A stretch of DNA of 64,000 nucleotides from UBA9076 sp964418835 (GCA_964418835.1 CAYQNJ010000002.1:118265-182264), one strand, 5' to 3'. Shown: positions 1 to 8,464, counted from the stretch's first letter. Numbers and translations are program-made. The notes: generated by a model not told the origin, from the sequence alone.

Positions 1-143
1 AGGGAATATTAAAGGTTAAGGCTGCAGGTGGTGTTAAATCATATGATGATATGATTACATTTATTGAAAATGGTGCAGATAGAATTGGTACTAGTAGTGG
101 TGTTATGTTGATGAGTAATCAAAAACCTACAGAAAGCTATTAA
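1..143 (+). CDS. deoC: Deoxyribose-phosphate aldolase, C-terminal end (partial)
   Basis: Only the last 46 codons lie in the window; the frame begins at base 3 and stops with TAA at 141-143. The visible piece reads KAAGGVKSYDDM and then GADRIGTSSG. This is the end of the TIM barrel in the DeoC family, where the invariant lysine of KAAGG and the GTS phosphate-binding loop lie. The family cleaves 2-deoxyribose-5-phosphate to glyceraldehyde-3-phosphate and acetaldehyde in deoxynucleoside catabolism. The upstream part is outside the window, so integrity of the enzyme cannot be judged. Identification rests on family motifs only. Confidence 0.85.
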   Translation, partial: GILKVKAAGGVKSYDDMITFIENGADRIGTSSGVMLMSNQKPTESY

Positions 144-146
144 TTC

Positions 147-175
147 TTGCAATTATTATGTGTTTTTGTTATCAT
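147..175 (+). promoter_or_regulatory. Promoter of rpsU
   Basis: TTGCAA at 147-152, a 17-base spacer and TATCAT at 170-175. A TGT triplet at 167-169 makes an extended -10. The expected start lies near 182, giving a leader of about 26 nt with the strong ribosome site GGGGGG at 195-200. Confidence 0.6.
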
Positions 176-207
176 ATTTATGCTTGTATCAGAAGGGGGG
201 TTAGTTA

Positions 208-387
208 ATGCCAAGAGTTGTACTTAAAGAGAATGAAGGATTAGATGACGCTTTACGTCGTTTTAAACGTCAAGTATCTCGCAACGGAACCCTTGCTGAG
301 GCTCGTAAAAGAGAGTTTTATGTAAAACCGGGCGTGCGTCGTAAATTGAAATCAGAAGCTGCTCGTAAAGCTAGACGTTCTAAATAA
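208..387 (+). CDS. rpsU: 30S ribosomal protein S21
   Basis: A 59-residue basic protein starting MPRVVLKENEGLDDALRRF and ending in a lysine/arginine-rich tail (RKARRSK). This is the normal length and sequence of bacterial S21, a small-subunit protein that helps initiation near the anti-Shine-Dalgarno region. The ATG at 208 follows a run of G (195-200). It has its own promoter and is closed by a hairpin terminator that begins at the stop codon, so it is a single-gene transcript. In many Bacilli rpsU lies before yqeY and phoH; here yqeY is not present. Confidence 0.97.
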   Translation: MPRVVLKENEGLDDALRRFKRQVSRNGTLAEARKREFYVKPGVRRKLKSEAARKARRSK

Positions 388-409
388 GAAGCATATGCTT
401 CTTTTTTTA
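387..409 (+). terminator. Rho-independent terminator of rpsU
   Basis: Perfect hairpin AGAAGCAT/ATGCTTCT followed by a run of seven T. It begins on the last base of the rpsU stop codon. Confidence 0.85.
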
Positions 410-420
410 TTTCTAAATAA

Positions 421-445
421 AAAAAATAGGAAATATCCTATTTTT
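421..445 (-). terminator. Terminator of the tyrosine phosphatase gene
   Basis: Inverted repeat AAAAATAGGA / TCCTATTTTT with a 4-base loop; read on the minus strand it ends in a T run. The phosphatase stop codon (438-440) lies within the stem. Confidence 0.7.
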
Positions 446-1235
446 CTAAATAATTTGATCTTAAGAAGATAATTTCTTCATCACTAATACCTATGGCATC
501 TCTAATATAATTATCTACAGAACCATAGTTTTCTTCAATATAGTTTATAGTTTCTTGTAAATAATCTTTATGTACTCCTTGAGCATATGGAATTTGATTG
601 ATTATATTTTCATCTATTCCATATTTTTTTGCAGTATCTTTCATTTCTTCTATTAGTTCATCATAATATGTATTTGTAAGTAAATAATCTTCTAATATGT
701 CATCATGTGAAACTCCTAGTGTTGATAATAGTAAGTATGTTAGTACGCCAACTCTGTCCTTACCGGCACTACAATGATATAAAATAGAGCCTTCTTGGTT
801 ATTTATTAATATTTTAAATATGCTATTAAAGCTGTTTTGTGCATACTTTTCTGATACTATTGCAGGATACATTAATTTCATGTTTTCCTTAGCATTCCCC
901 ATTTGTTTAATGACATTGATTAAATGACTTGTTTCATCGATATTTTCATTTTCTTTTGAAATACCTTTTAAACTACCTTCAAATATAGGTATATGATTAT
1001 AAATCACATCATCAATTACTGGATCAGGTTTATCGTAAACTTCCCTTAAACTTCTTAAATCGATTATAGTATTTAAATTATATTTATTTTTTAATACTTT
1101 TATATCATTCTTTGATGATTCAAAAAGTCGTCCACTTCTAATGATTCTTTTATTTTTGATTTTATAGCCATGTTTAGTTTTAATTCCACCTAAGTCTCGA
1201 GTGTTTAATAAATTATCTAAAACTATTTTTCTCAT
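438..1235 (-). CDS. Tyrosine-protein phosphatase, Y_phosphatase3 (LipA/PtpB-like) family
   Basis: About 265 residues. The P-loop signature HCSAGKDRVG sits near residue 160, with the catalytic Cys and Arg both present. The N-terminus reads NTRDLGGI and later GRLF, as in DSP-like phosphatases related to MptpB and Listeria LipA. These enzymes remove phosphate from phosphotyrosine, and some also act on phosphoinositides or sugar phosphates. I chose the ATG at 1235 because GGGAGG lies just upstream; a longer reading to 1265 lacks a ribosome site. No signal peptide is visible, so a cytoplasmic enzyme is likely. It stands alone between rpsU and phoH. The natural substrate is not indicated by context. 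Confidence 0.85.
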   Translation of the reverse strand: MRKIVLDNLLNTRDLGGIKTKHGYKIKNKRIIRSGRLFESSKNDIKVLKNKYNLNTIIDLRSLREVYDKPDPVIDDVIYNHIPIFEGSLKGISKENENIDETSHLINVIKQMGNAKENMKLMYPAIVSEKYAQNSFNSIFKILINNQEGSILYHCSAGKDRVGVLTYLLLSTLGVSHDDILEDYLLTNTYYDELIEEMKDTAKKYGIDENIINQIPYAQGVHKDYLQETINYIEENYGSVDNYIRDAIGISDEEIIFLRSNYLEK

Positions 1236-1296
1236 TAGAACCTCCCGTATAAACCAATTGTACATAAAATTTTATTATTTTCCAAATTAATTAGAG

Positions 1297-1325
1297 TTTA
1301 ATTTTATTACTTTAGGCTTTATAAT
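1297..1325 (+). promoter_or_regulatory. Candidate promoter of phoH
   Basis: TATAAT at 1320-1325 with a weak TTTAAT -35 at 1297-1302 (17-base spacer). The predicted start near 1332 falls on the Shine-Dalgarno sequence TAGGAGG (1331-1337), so the leader would be only about 13 nt. Confidence 0.5.
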
Positions 1326-1344
1326 ATGATTAGGAGGATTCATC

Positions 1345-2352
1345 TTGATAAATAACAAAATTATTAGTTTTCCTGAATTAGATGGAAAACAAGCATTAAA
1401 TCTTGTAGGTATACAAGATAAAAACCTTAATATATTATCTGAATGTTTTGGAAAGAAGGTTTCTTTTAGAAACAATGAATTTATAATTAATGATGTTGAA
1501 GAAGATATTGCAAATCAAATTGAAGAGGTTTTGATGGCTTTGTATGAAGTTGTAAAAAAGAATCAAAATGTTAGTGAAAGAGATGTTTTATATGCATATA
1601 GGTTAGTTAGTAAGAGTGAAAAAGTTGATTTTGATAATTTAAATAACAAAGTTATTGGAAGAACTTTAACTGGTAAAATAGTAGCTCCTAAAACTAAAGG
1701 TCAATTAAACTTTGTGACTTCTATGGAGAAGTATGATATTGTTTTGGCTATTGGTCCTGCAGGTACTGGTAAAACATATTTAGCTGTTATACAAGCTGTA
1801 TCAATGCTTAAAAAGGGTATAATAAAAAGAATAGTGTTGACTAGACCAGCAGTTGAAGCAGGGGAGAATTTAGGATTTTTGCCTGGTGATTTAAAGGAAA
1901 AGGTTGATCCATACCTTACTCCTTTATATGATGCATTACATGATATGTTAGGTGTTGAACAAACTGATAAACTGATAGAAAAGAAAGTTATTGAAATTGC
2001 ACCTTTAGCGTATATGAGAGGAAGAACACTTGAGGATGCATTTGTAATACTTGATGAAGCTCAAAATACTACCACAAGTCAAATGAAGATGTTTTTAACT
2101 AGATTAGGTTTTAATTCTAAAATGGTTATTACTGGTGATATTACTCAAATAGATTTAAATCATGGAAATAAATCAGGTTTAATCGAAGCCGCAAAAGTAT
2201 TAAAAGATGTTGAAGAAATTAAAATATTATATTTAACTGGTGATGATGTGGTTAGACATCCATTAGTTCAAAAGATTATTGAATCTTATGAAAAAGATAA
2301 GATAGAAGATAATAAACAAATAAGACAAATTAAGGAAAGATTAATAGTATGA
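1345..2352 (+). CDS. phoH: PhoH-family ATPase
   Basis: A 335-residue protein with Walker A GPAGTGKT near residue 137 and Walker B VILDEAQN near 235, plus the TGD motif of the family. Residues 1-110 carry the extra N-terminal domain typical of cytoplasmic bacterial PhoH, which is associated with RNA metabolism. Translation starts at TTG (1345), seven bases after TAGGAGG; no ATG alternative fits. In Bacilli phoH normally runs straight into ybeY. Here a minus-strand Na/Pi cotransporter gene lies between them, so phoH ends at its own terminator. The biochemical role of PhoH is still poorly defined. Confidence 0.93.
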   Translation: MINNKIISFPELDGKQALNLVGIQDKNLNILSECFGKKVSFRNNEFIINDVEEDIANQIEEVLMALYEVVKKNQNVSERDVLYAYRLVSKSEKVDFDNLNNKVIGRTLTGKIVAPKTKGQLNFVTSMEKYDIVLAIGPAGTGKTYLAVIQAVSMLKKGIIKRIVLTRPAVEAGENLGFLPGDLKEKVDPYLTPLYDALHDMLGVEQTDKLIEKKVIEIAPLAYMRGRTLEDAFVILDEAQNTTTSQMKMFLTRLGFNSKMVITGDITQIDLNHGNKSGLIEAAKVLKDVEEIKILYLTGDDVVRHPLVQKIIESYEKDKIEDNKQIRQIKERLIV

Positions 2353-2353
2353 A

Positions 2354-2378
2354 AAAAGTGAGCTTATAACTCACTTTT
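2354..2378. terminator. Bidirectional terminator between phoH and nptA
   Basis: AAAAGTGAG / CTCACTTTT with a 7-base loop, flanked by A run and T run, so it works in both directions. The nptA stop (2371-2373) is within the right arm and the phoH stop ends just before the left arm. Confidence 0.8.
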
Positions 2379-4062
2379 CTTCTGGTTTATCAGTATCATC
2401 AGTGTCTGTATCAGTAGTTGCTTCTATATTTAAATAAGAAACAGCATTTTTAGCTATATTTAAACAATGGTCACCCATTCTTTCTAGGTTACTTAGAATA
2501 TCACAATATACTGAACCTGCGACTGTAGAATCACATTCTTTATTTGCGACTCTTTTAAAGTGAGCTTGTCTAGCATTAAATTCTAATCCATCTAGATAGT
2601 TTTCATCTTCTTGTAGTGAAGTGAATAGGTTGTATTTTTTAGTTGTAAATATTTGTACTGATCTATTTAGCATATGTTTTAATAAATCAAACATACTTGA
2701 TAATTCTTCTATTGCTTCTTTTGTGAATGTTCCTTTATCTTCATATACCATTTCAATGAATTCAGTAACATTCATTGATAAATCTCCAATTCTTTCTAGG
2801 TTTTTAACAGCTTTTAAATGTAGATTTAATTCAGCTGTATCTGATTCTGTTAGATCTTGATTAGAAATAATTATTAAATAATCAGTAATTTTTCTATCGA
2901 AATTATTAATTAAACTTTCTGATTGATCAATAATTTCTTTATCTTCACTTGTACCAGTGTTTATTAAGAATGATTTAGTATCATCAAGCATATGGTCAAC
3001 AGCATTTGCCATTTTTACTAATGCTTTTTCTGAAAGTTCTAATGCTGCAGCAGGGAGTGTATGTGCTAATCTTTCATCAAGATCATCAATTTTAATATCA
3101 ATTCTTTCTGGTTCATCTCCAGGAATAATTTTTCTAATTAATGCACACATTTGTTTTAGCAGTGGGAAGAAAACAATTGTTGTTGCAACGTTAAATATAA
3201 TATGTGCTATAGCTATTTGCATCATTGGTGAAATATTATATTTTGATGTTAAATATAATACAAAGTTAGTATATGGAACTAACAATAACATTCCTATAGC
3301 AGTACCAACAATATTAAACATAGTATGCACACCTGCTGTTCTTCTTGCTGCAAGTGAGCCTCCAATTGCTGCTAATACTCCAGTAATAGTAGTACCAATA
3401 TTTGAACCAAATATAAATGGTAATACAGCTATAAATTCTATTCCACCAGCTTCATACATTTTTTGTAGTACACCAATTGCAGCACTTGAGCTTTGAATAA
3501 TCGCTGTCATTATAGTACTTGTAAATAGTCCTAATAATGGATTTACACTCATTGAATAAGCAATTTCTGTAAATTGTGGTAAATCTTTTAATTCTTTTAA
3601 AGAATCCCCCATAATACTTAGTCCAAAGAATAATAGTCCAAATCCAAAAACTATTTCTCCTATGTATTTAAGTTTTTTTCTTTTACCAAATACAATTATC
3701 ATTGCACCGATAAATACAAAGTATAGTGAATATGCATCTAGTTTTAAACCAATTAGGAATGCTGTTATTGTGGTTCCAATATTCGCACCCATTACTATGC
3801 CCGCAGCTTGTTCAAGAGTCATTAAACCAGCTCTAACAAGTCCTATAGTAATTGCGGTTGTTGCAGAAGATGATTGAATGACAACTGTAATTATCAATCC
3901 TATAAGTAACGCTAGTACTGGGTTTGATGTGTATTTATCTATATACTCTCTAAGCTTATCACCAGCTACAGACTTTAACCCATCTCCCATAAATTTAATT
4001 CCAAACATAAACATGCCAAAACCACCAGCAATCATGTTCCAACTTATCGCATCTAAGGTCAT
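2371..4062 (-). CDS. nptA: Na+/phosphate cotransporter with C-terminal PhoU domain
   Basis: A 563-residue membrane protein. Residues 1-310 hold two inverted Na/Pi-cotransporter repeats, marked by VIQSSSATT near 63 and IIQSSSAA near 190, with GANIGTT and GSNIGTT partner loops. Residues about 345-545 are soluble and helical with PhoU-like motifs (LERIGDLS, LERMGDH). This is the NptA/YjbB type, moving phosphate with sodium, or exporting phosphate in some members. The start follows AAAGGAAT. The acidic end TDTDTDDTDKPEEK is unusual but unconserved tail material. Expression may respond to the palindrome that covers the predicted transcription start (4085-4103). Confidence 0.92.
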   Translation of the reverse strand: MTLDAISWNMIAGGFGMFMFGIKFMGDGLKSVAGDKLREYIDKYTSNPVLALLIGLIITVVIQSSSATTAITIGLVRAGLMTLEQAAGIVMGANIGTTITAFLIGLKLDAYSLYFVFIGAMIIVFGKRKKLKYIGEIVFGFGLLFFGLSIMGDSLKELKDLPQFTEIAYSMSVNPLLGLFTSTIMTAIIQSSSAAIGVLQKMYEAGGIEFIAVLPFIFGSNIGTTITGVLAAIGGSLAARRTAGVHTMFNIVGTAIGMLLLVPYTNFVLYLTSKYNISPMMQIAIAHIIFNVATTIVFFPLLKQMCALIRKIIPGDEPERIDIKIDDLDERLAHTLPAAALELSEKALVKMANAVDHMLDDTKSFLINTGTSEDKEIIDQSESLINNFDRKITDYLIIISNQDLTESDTAELNLHLKAVKNLERIGDLSMNVTEFIEMVYEDKGTFTKEAIEELSSMFDLLKHMLNRSVQIFTTKKYNLFTSLQEDENYLDGLEFNARQAHFKRVANKECDSTVAGSVYCDILSNLERMGDHCLNIAKNAVSYLNIEATTDTDTDDTDKPEEK

Positions 4063-4084
4063 TTTTCTATTCCTTTCCCTTTTA

Positions 4085-4103
4085 TAGATTTAACATAAAT
4101 CTA
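4085..4103. promoter_or_regulatory. Candidate operator palindrome at the nptA transcription start
   Basis: TAGATTT-AACAT-AAATCTA, seven-base perfect arms around a 5-base centre. It covers roughly +1 to +20 of the predicted nptA transcript, a position typical for a repressor. The regulator is not known. Confidence 0.4.
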
Positions 4104-4111
4104 ACACATCA

Positions 4112-4141
4112 ATTATATAAAATTATTCACATGCTTTTCAA
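4112..4141 (-). promoter_or_regulatory. Promoter of nptA
   Basis: Minus-strand TTGAAA (4136-4141), 18-base spacer, TATAAT (4112-4117). It is divergent from the ybeY promoter. Confidence 0.6.
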
Positions 4142-4157
4142 TAGATTAATTGACTTA

Positions 4158-4166
4158 TGGTATAAT
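4158..4166 (+). promoter_or_regulatory. Extended -10 promoter of ybeY
   Basis: TGG followed by TATAAT (4161-4166). The predicted start near 4173 sits beside the ribosome site GAGGAG, leaving a leader of about 13 nt. Confidence 0.6.
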
Positions 4167-4185
4167 AACATCGAGGAGTTTGTCT

Positions 4186-4635
4186 ATGGGAGTAGTTATT
4201 TATAACAAAACAAGGGGAAGTAATTTAAAAGAGTATTATAAAGATTTAGATTTATTGTTTGAAAGAACATTAAATAAATTAAATATAAAAAAGGAATATG
4301 ATATTGCGATTATTCTTGTTAGATCAAAAAAAATACAAAATATAAATAAAGAATTTAGAAACATTGATAAGCCAACTGATGTAATTAGTTTTGCTATACA
4401 AGATGATGGAATATTGATTGAAGAAGAAAGTACTGATTTAGGTGATGTTTATATAAACGTAGATAAAGTATATTCTCAAGCAGAAGAATATGGTCATTCA
4501 ATTAGAAGAGAATTCTGTTTTTTATTCTTGCATGGCTTATTACACTGTCTAGGATATGATCATATGAATGATAAAGATGAAAAAGAAATGTTTTCATTAC
4601 AAAACGAAATATTAGATCCAGTGGTAAAAAGATGA
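4186..4635 (+). CDS. ybeY: Endoribonuclease YbeY (rRNA maturation factor)
   Basis: 149 residues from ATG 4186. The zinc site HGLLHCLGYDH (three His) is near the C-terminus, preceded by the family motif KPTDVISFA. YbeY is a metal-dependent RNase-fold protein involved in 16S rRNA 3' maturation and ribosome quality control. An upstream in-frame TTG at 4150 must be rejected because it lies within the promoter; GAGGAG before 4186 supports the later start. It is the first gene of a tightly packed run (ybeY-dgkA-cdd-era-recO) and its stop overlaps the dgkA start as ATGA. Confidence 0.95.
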   Translation: MGVVIYNKTRGSNLKEYYKDLDLLFERTLNKLNIKKEYDIAIILVRSKKIQNINKEFRNIDKPTDVISFAIQDDGILIEEESTDLGDVYINVDKVYSQAEEYGHSIRREFCFLFLHGLLHCLGYDHMNDKDEKEMFSLQNEILDPVVKR

Positions 4636-4988
4636 AAGAAAAGTTTAAAGTAGCTTTTATTGGGTTAAAATTAGGATTGTTAGATAAAAGTGTTTTTATG
4701 CAGTTAGTAATTGGAATAGTAGTTACTATTATTTCATTAATACTAAGACTTAATAAAATAGACTTTATCGTAGTTTTACTATGTATTGGTTTAGTAATAG
4801 CCACAGAAATACTTAATACATGCATAGAGGAATTATGTAATTTATATACAACCCAACAAAATGAGAGTATAAGATACATTAAAGATATATCCGCAGGAGC
4901 TGTATTATTTGTGTCTATATTAGCATTAGTAATTGGAATAGTAGTATTTTTACCATATATAGGGAGATTATTAGGTTATGGAATATAA
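4632..4988 (+). CDS. dgkA: Diacylglycerol/undecaprenol kinase, DgkA family
   Basis: 118 residues with three hydrophobic segments and the family core EILNTCIEEL followed by KDISAGAVL, which hold the catalytic Glu and the metal-binding Glu/Asn. In Gram-positives this small integral-membrane kinase mainly phosphorylates undecaprenol to recycle the lipid carrier for wall synthesis. Its start overlaps ybeY by four bases and its end overlaps cdd by eleven, so translation is probably coupled. Confidence 0.93.
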   Translation: MKEKFKVAFIGLKLGLLDKSVFMQLVIGIVVTIISLILRLNKIDFIVVLLCIGLVIATEILNTCIEELCNLYTTQQNESIRYIKDISAGAVLFVSILALVIGIVVFLPYIGRLLGYGI

Positions 4989-5376
4989 AGAATTATTAAA
5001 TCAAGCATTTAAAGCAATGGAGAATGCTTATGCACCTTATTCAAATTATAAGGTAGGGGCGGCTGTTTTATGTAAGGATGGAAATATATTTAAAGGGGCT
5101 AATATAGAAAATGCTTCTTATGGTGCAACTAATTGTGGTGAAAGAAGTGCAATATTTGCGACTTATTCAAATGGTTATAGAAAAGAAGATATAGAAGCTA
5201 TAGCTATAGTTACTAGTGGAAATAGAGTAGGATATCCTTGTGGAATATGTAGACAGGTTTTAAATGAACTTTTATTACCTGAGACACTCATTTTATTATC
5301 TAATGGAAAAGATGTTGTACAAACAAATATGAAAGAGATCTTACCGAATAGTTTTAATAGTGAGGATTTATTGTGA
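4978..5376 (+). CDS. cdd: Cytidine deaminase
   Basis: 132 residues, the usual length of tetrameric cytidine deaminases. The zinc ligands are in NCGERSA (Cys and catalytic Glu) and PCGICRQVL (two Cys), giving the three-cysteine site of the Bacillus type. It converts cytidine and deoxycytidine to the uridine forms in pyrimidine salvage. It lies within the dgkA-era cluster as in many Bacilli, and shares GTGA with the era start. Confidence 0.96.
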   Translation: MEYKELLNQAFKAMENAYAPYSNYKVGAAVLCKDGNIFKGANIENASYGATNCGERSAIFATYSNGYRKEDIEAIAIVTSGNRVGYPCGICRQVLNELLLPETLILLSNGKDVVQTNMKEILPNSFNSEDLL

Positions 5377-6266
5377 AATCAGGGTTTGTAGCATTACTTG
5401 GTAGACCAAATGCAGGTAAAAGTACTTTAATAAATGCGTTGTTGTCTCAAAAAATTGCGATAATTTCTGATAAACCTCAAACAACAAGAAATCAAATTAG
5501 AGGAATTAGAACTGATGATGATTCTCAAATTGTTTTTATTGATACTCCAGGTATTCATAAACCACATCATGAATTAGGCTCACTCATGAATAAAGAGGCT
5601 ATGAGTGTTGCTGGTGGTGTGGATTTATTGTATTTGATTGTTGATGTAAGTGAACCTTTTGGAAAAGGTGATGAATTTGTTTTAGATATTGTAAAAAGAT
5701 ATAAACTACCTACATTTTTATTATTAAATAAAATTGATTTGATAAAAAAAGAAGATTTATTAAAGTTAATAAGTGATTATTCATCTAGGTATGAGTTTAG
5801 TGAAATTATTCCTATTAGTGCTTTTAACTATACTAATGTAGATAGATTAATAGATGTTACTAAGGATTATTTAGAAGAAGGTATTAAGTATTATCCAGAT
5901 GATCAAGTTACTGATTATCCAGAACAATTTATTATTGCTGAATTAATAAGAGAAAAAATACTAATACTTACAAAAGAAGAAATACCTCATTCAGTTGCAG
6001 TTGTTATTGAAAGAATGGGTAGAAAAAAAGGTAAGTTAATAGTAAATGCAATGATACTTGTTGAAAGAGATAGCCAAAAAGGAATAATTATTGGTAAACA
6101 AGGTAGCATGATAAAGCAAATAGGTATTGATGCTAGAAAAGATATAGAAGGTATACTTGGAGAAAGTATATTCTTAGAACTTTTTGTTAGAGTTGAAAAA
6201 GATTGGAGAAACAAGAAAAGTAAGCTCCAACAATTAGGGTATGTTCAAATTGATATAGAGGATTAA
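5373..6266 (+). CDS. era: GTPase Era
   Basis: 297 residues. G motifs are GRPNAGKST (residues 9-17), DTPGIH, NKID and ISAFN, followed by a C-terminal KH domain with the GKQGSMIK loop near 240. Era binds the 3' end of 16S rRNA and checks 30S assembly; its neighbour ybeY acts in the same process. The start is GTG at 5373, overlapping the cdd stop. Confidence 0.97.
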   Translation: MKSGFVALLGRPNAGKSTLINALLSQKIAIISDKPQTTRNQIRGIRTDDDSQIVFIDTPGIHKPHHELGSLMNKEAMSVAGGVDLLYLIVDVSEPFGKGDEFVLDIVKRYKLPTFLLLNKIDLIKKEDLLKLISDYSSRYEFSEIIPISAFNYTNVDRLIDVTKDYLEEGIKYYPDDQVTDYPEQFIIAELIREKILILTKEEIPHSVAVVIERMGRKKGKLIVNAMILVERDSQKGIIIGKQGSMIKQIGIDARKDIEGILGESIFLELFVRVEKDWRNKKSKLQQLGYVQIDIED

Positions 6267-6268
6267 AT

Positions 6269-7012
6269 GTGAATGATAAGTATTTAGGTATCATATTAAA
6301 ACAAAATGATTATAAGGAAAATGATGCTTTAATTAGTGTTTTATTAAAAGGTTTAGGTAAGTTTTCTTTTTCTTGTAGGGGGGTTAGAAAGCTTACAAGT
6401 AAGAATTCTATGAATATTAGACCTTTTTTAAGTAGTGAAATATTATTTGATTATAATGAAAATAAAACAATATTTTCATTAAAAAATGCTAATACTGTTA
6501 AGAATAGAAGACATATAAATGAAGATATTGTAAAAATGTCTTTAGCAAGCTTAGTTTGTCAAATTGTTGATGTGACTATATTAAATGATGATGAATATAT
6601 TATCGATGATGTTTTTGAAATGTTGGACTTTATTTTAGATAGAGTAAATGATGATAAACATGAAATATTAGCTACTTGTTTATTTATATCTTTATACTTA
6701 AAATTATTGGGAATTAAACCTAATGTGGATGAGTGTGCTTTGTGCGGTAATACAAAAATTATTGGTATATCTTTAGAAGAAGGTGGTTTTGTTTGTGGTG
6801 ATTGTGCAAATAAAGCAGTTTTATATAAGAATATTGATATTGAAAACATAAGAAAGTTTAGAATTATTAATAAGGCTGAACTTATAAATTATAAAAAATT
6901 AAAAGAGATAGATAACTATAATAAAACTGATTTAAATATACTTGTACGCTTTTTTGAATTTCATTCTGGAATAAAGTTAAAATCTTATGAATTTGTTAGT
7001 TCTATATTATAG
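6269..7012 (+). CDS. recO: DNA repair protein RecO
   Basis: 247 residues with an N-terminal OB fold and a central zinc knuckle made by CALC and CGDC near residues 155 and 180. RecO works with RecR in loading RecA and annealing ssDNA. It starts at GTG 6269, after AGAGGA at 6257-6262. It closes the ybeY-era operon; no clear terminator follows, and glyQS has its own promoter 8 bases downstream of the stop. Confidence 0.93.
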   Translation: MNDKYLGIILKQNDYKENDALISVLLKGLGKFSFSCRGVRKLTSKNSMNIRPFLSSEILFDYNENKTIFSLKNANTVKNRRHINEDIVKMSLASLVCQIVDVTILNDDEYIIDDVFEMLDFILDRVNDDKHEILATCLFISLYLKLLGIKPNVDECALCGNTKIIGISLEEGGFVCGDCANKAVLYKNIDIENIRKFRIINKAELINYKKLKEIDNYNKTDLNILVRFFEFHSGIKLKSYEFVSSIL

Positions 7013-7020
7013 GTAGTATG

Positions 7021-7049
7021 TTGTTGAATGAGTGTATTTATGGTATATT
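7021..7049 (+). promoter_or_regulatory. Promoter of glyQS
   Basis: TTGTTG (7021-7026), 17-base spacer, TATATT (7044-7049), with TGG giving an extended -10. The leader is about 20 nt, too short for a T-box, which often controls glycyl-tRNA synthetase genes in Firmicutes. Confidence 0.65.
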
Positions 7050-7075
7050 ATTTAATTAGTTAAAGGGAGATTTTT

Positions 7076-8452
7076 ATGGAAAAAACATTTGAGAAAGTTG
7101 TTAGTCATGCGAAAGAATCAGGTTTTGTTTATCAAGGTTCTGAAATATATGGTGGCTTAAGTAATACATGGGATTTTGGTCCTTTGGGTATAGAATTAAA
7201 GAATAATATAAAAAATGCTTGGTGGAAGAAATTCATTCAAGAAGATCCTAATAATGTTGGTATACAATCTGCAATATTAATGAATCCAGAAGTTTGGAAG
7301 GCTAGTGGGCACTTATCAGGTTTTTCTGATCCATTAATGGATTGTAAAAAATGTAATACTAGACATAGGGCAGATCATTTAATTGAAGAATTTAGCAAGG
7401 GCAGTGTCAAAACCGAAGGAATGAACAATGAAGAATTATCCAAGTTTGTTTCTGAAAATAAAGTACCTTGTCCAAATTGTGGTGCTACTGATTTTACTGA
7501 TATTAGAAGATTTAATCTAATGTTTAAAACTTTCCAAGGTGTTTTAGAAGATAATAAAAGTGCAGTTTATTTAAGACCTGAAACTGCACAAGGTATGTTT
7601 GTTAACTATAAAAACATACAAAGAACTTATAGAAAAAAATTGCCATTTGGTATTGGTCAAATTGGTAAGTCTTTTAGAAATGAAATTACACCTGGTAACT
7701 TTATTTTTAGAACTAGAGAATTTGAACAAATGGAGTTAGAATTCTTTTGTAAACCTGGTACAGATTTAGAATGGTATGCATATTGGAAAAAATTCTGTAT
7801 GGATTGGATTCTTTCATTAAATAATAATAAAACAGAAAACTTAAGATTTAGAGACCATGATAAAGAGGAGTTAAGTTTTTATTCAGTTGGTACTTGTGAT
7901 ATTGAGTATAAGTTTCCATTTGGTTGGGGAGAGATCTGGGGTATTGCAGATAGAACTAACTATGATTTAAAACAACATATGGACCACGCTAAAGTAAATA
8001 TGGAATATATTGATCCAGTTACCAATGAAAGATACATACCTTATTGTGTAGAACCTTCTGTTGGTGTGGAAAGATTGTTGTTAATGTTTTTTACAGAAGC
8101 ATATGATGAAGAAATATTAGAGAACAATGATACAAGAATAGTAATGAGATTTTCTAATCAACTAGCTCCAATTAAAGCCGCAATATTCCCTTTAAGAAAA
8201 GATTTAGGGGATAAGGCTAAAGAAATATTTAAGACATTATCTAGTGAGTTTAACGTTGATTATGATGAGTCAGGTAGTATTGGTAAAAGATATAGAAGAC
8301 AAGATGCAATAGGAACTCCATATTGTATTACTGTAGACCCTGAAACATTGAATGACGGTTGTGTAACTATTAGAGAAAGAGATTCAATGAAACAGGAAAG
8401 AGTTAAGACTGAGGATTTAGTTGGAATTATAAAAGAATCACTTAAGTTTTAG
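7076..8452 (+). CDS. glyQS: Glycyl-tRNA synthetase, homodimeric (eukaryote/archaeal-like) type
   Basis: 458 residues, a class II synthetase: motif 1 region GPLGIELKNNIKNAWW, motif 2 FRNEITPGNFIFRTREFEQME, motif 3 GVERLLL, and a C-terminal anticodon-binding domain from about 360. Zinc-binding cysteines (CKKC, CPNC) flank the insertion near residues 95-140. It charges tRNA-Gly. The gene sits between recO and dnaG, where B. subtilis carries the unrelated two-subunit glyQ-glyS. The start follows AAGGGAGA. Confidence 0.96.
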   Translation: MEKTFEKVVSHAKESGFVYQGSEIYGGLSNTWDFGPLGIELKNNIKNAWWKKFIQEDPNNVGIQSAILMNPEVWKASGHLSGFSDPLMDCKKCNTRHRADHLIEEFSKGSVKTEGMNNEELSKFVSENKVPCPNCGATDFTDIRRFNLMFKTFQGVLEDNKSAVYLRPETAQGMFVNYKNIQRTYRKKLPFGIGQIGKSFRNEITPGNFIFRTREFEQMELEFFCKPGTDLEWYAYWKKFCMDWILSLNNNKTENLRFRDHDKEELSFYSVGTCDIEYKFPFGWGEIWGIADRTNYDLKQHMDHAKVNMEYIDPVTNERYIPYCVEPSVGVERLLLMFFTEAYDEEILENNDTRIVMRFSNQLAPIKAAIFPLRKDLGDKAKEIFKTLSSEFNVDYDESGSIGKRYRRQDAIGTPYCITVDPETLNDGCVTIRERDSMKQERVKTEDLVGIIKESLKF

Positions 8453-8464
8453 TAAGGAGGCAAT

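Noticed and set aside
2621..3496. Plus-strand open frames opposite nptA
   Set aside because: They are antisense shadows of the Na/Pi cotransporter; no ribosome site or domain, and hydrophobic content mirrors the TM segments.
4090..4106. PhoP-box-like TTAACA-N5-CTAACA at nptA
   Set aside because: The repeats lie downstream of the nptA -10 and overlap the better palindrome 4085-4103, so activation geometry is wrong.
4150..4185. Longer ybeY from TTG 4150
   Set aside because: This start lies upstream of and within the extended -10 promoter; the Shine-Dalgarno fits ATG 4186.
7013..7075. T-box riboswitch before glyQS
   Set aside because: Only 63 bases are available, with a promoter inside them; there is no room for T-box stems or specifier.
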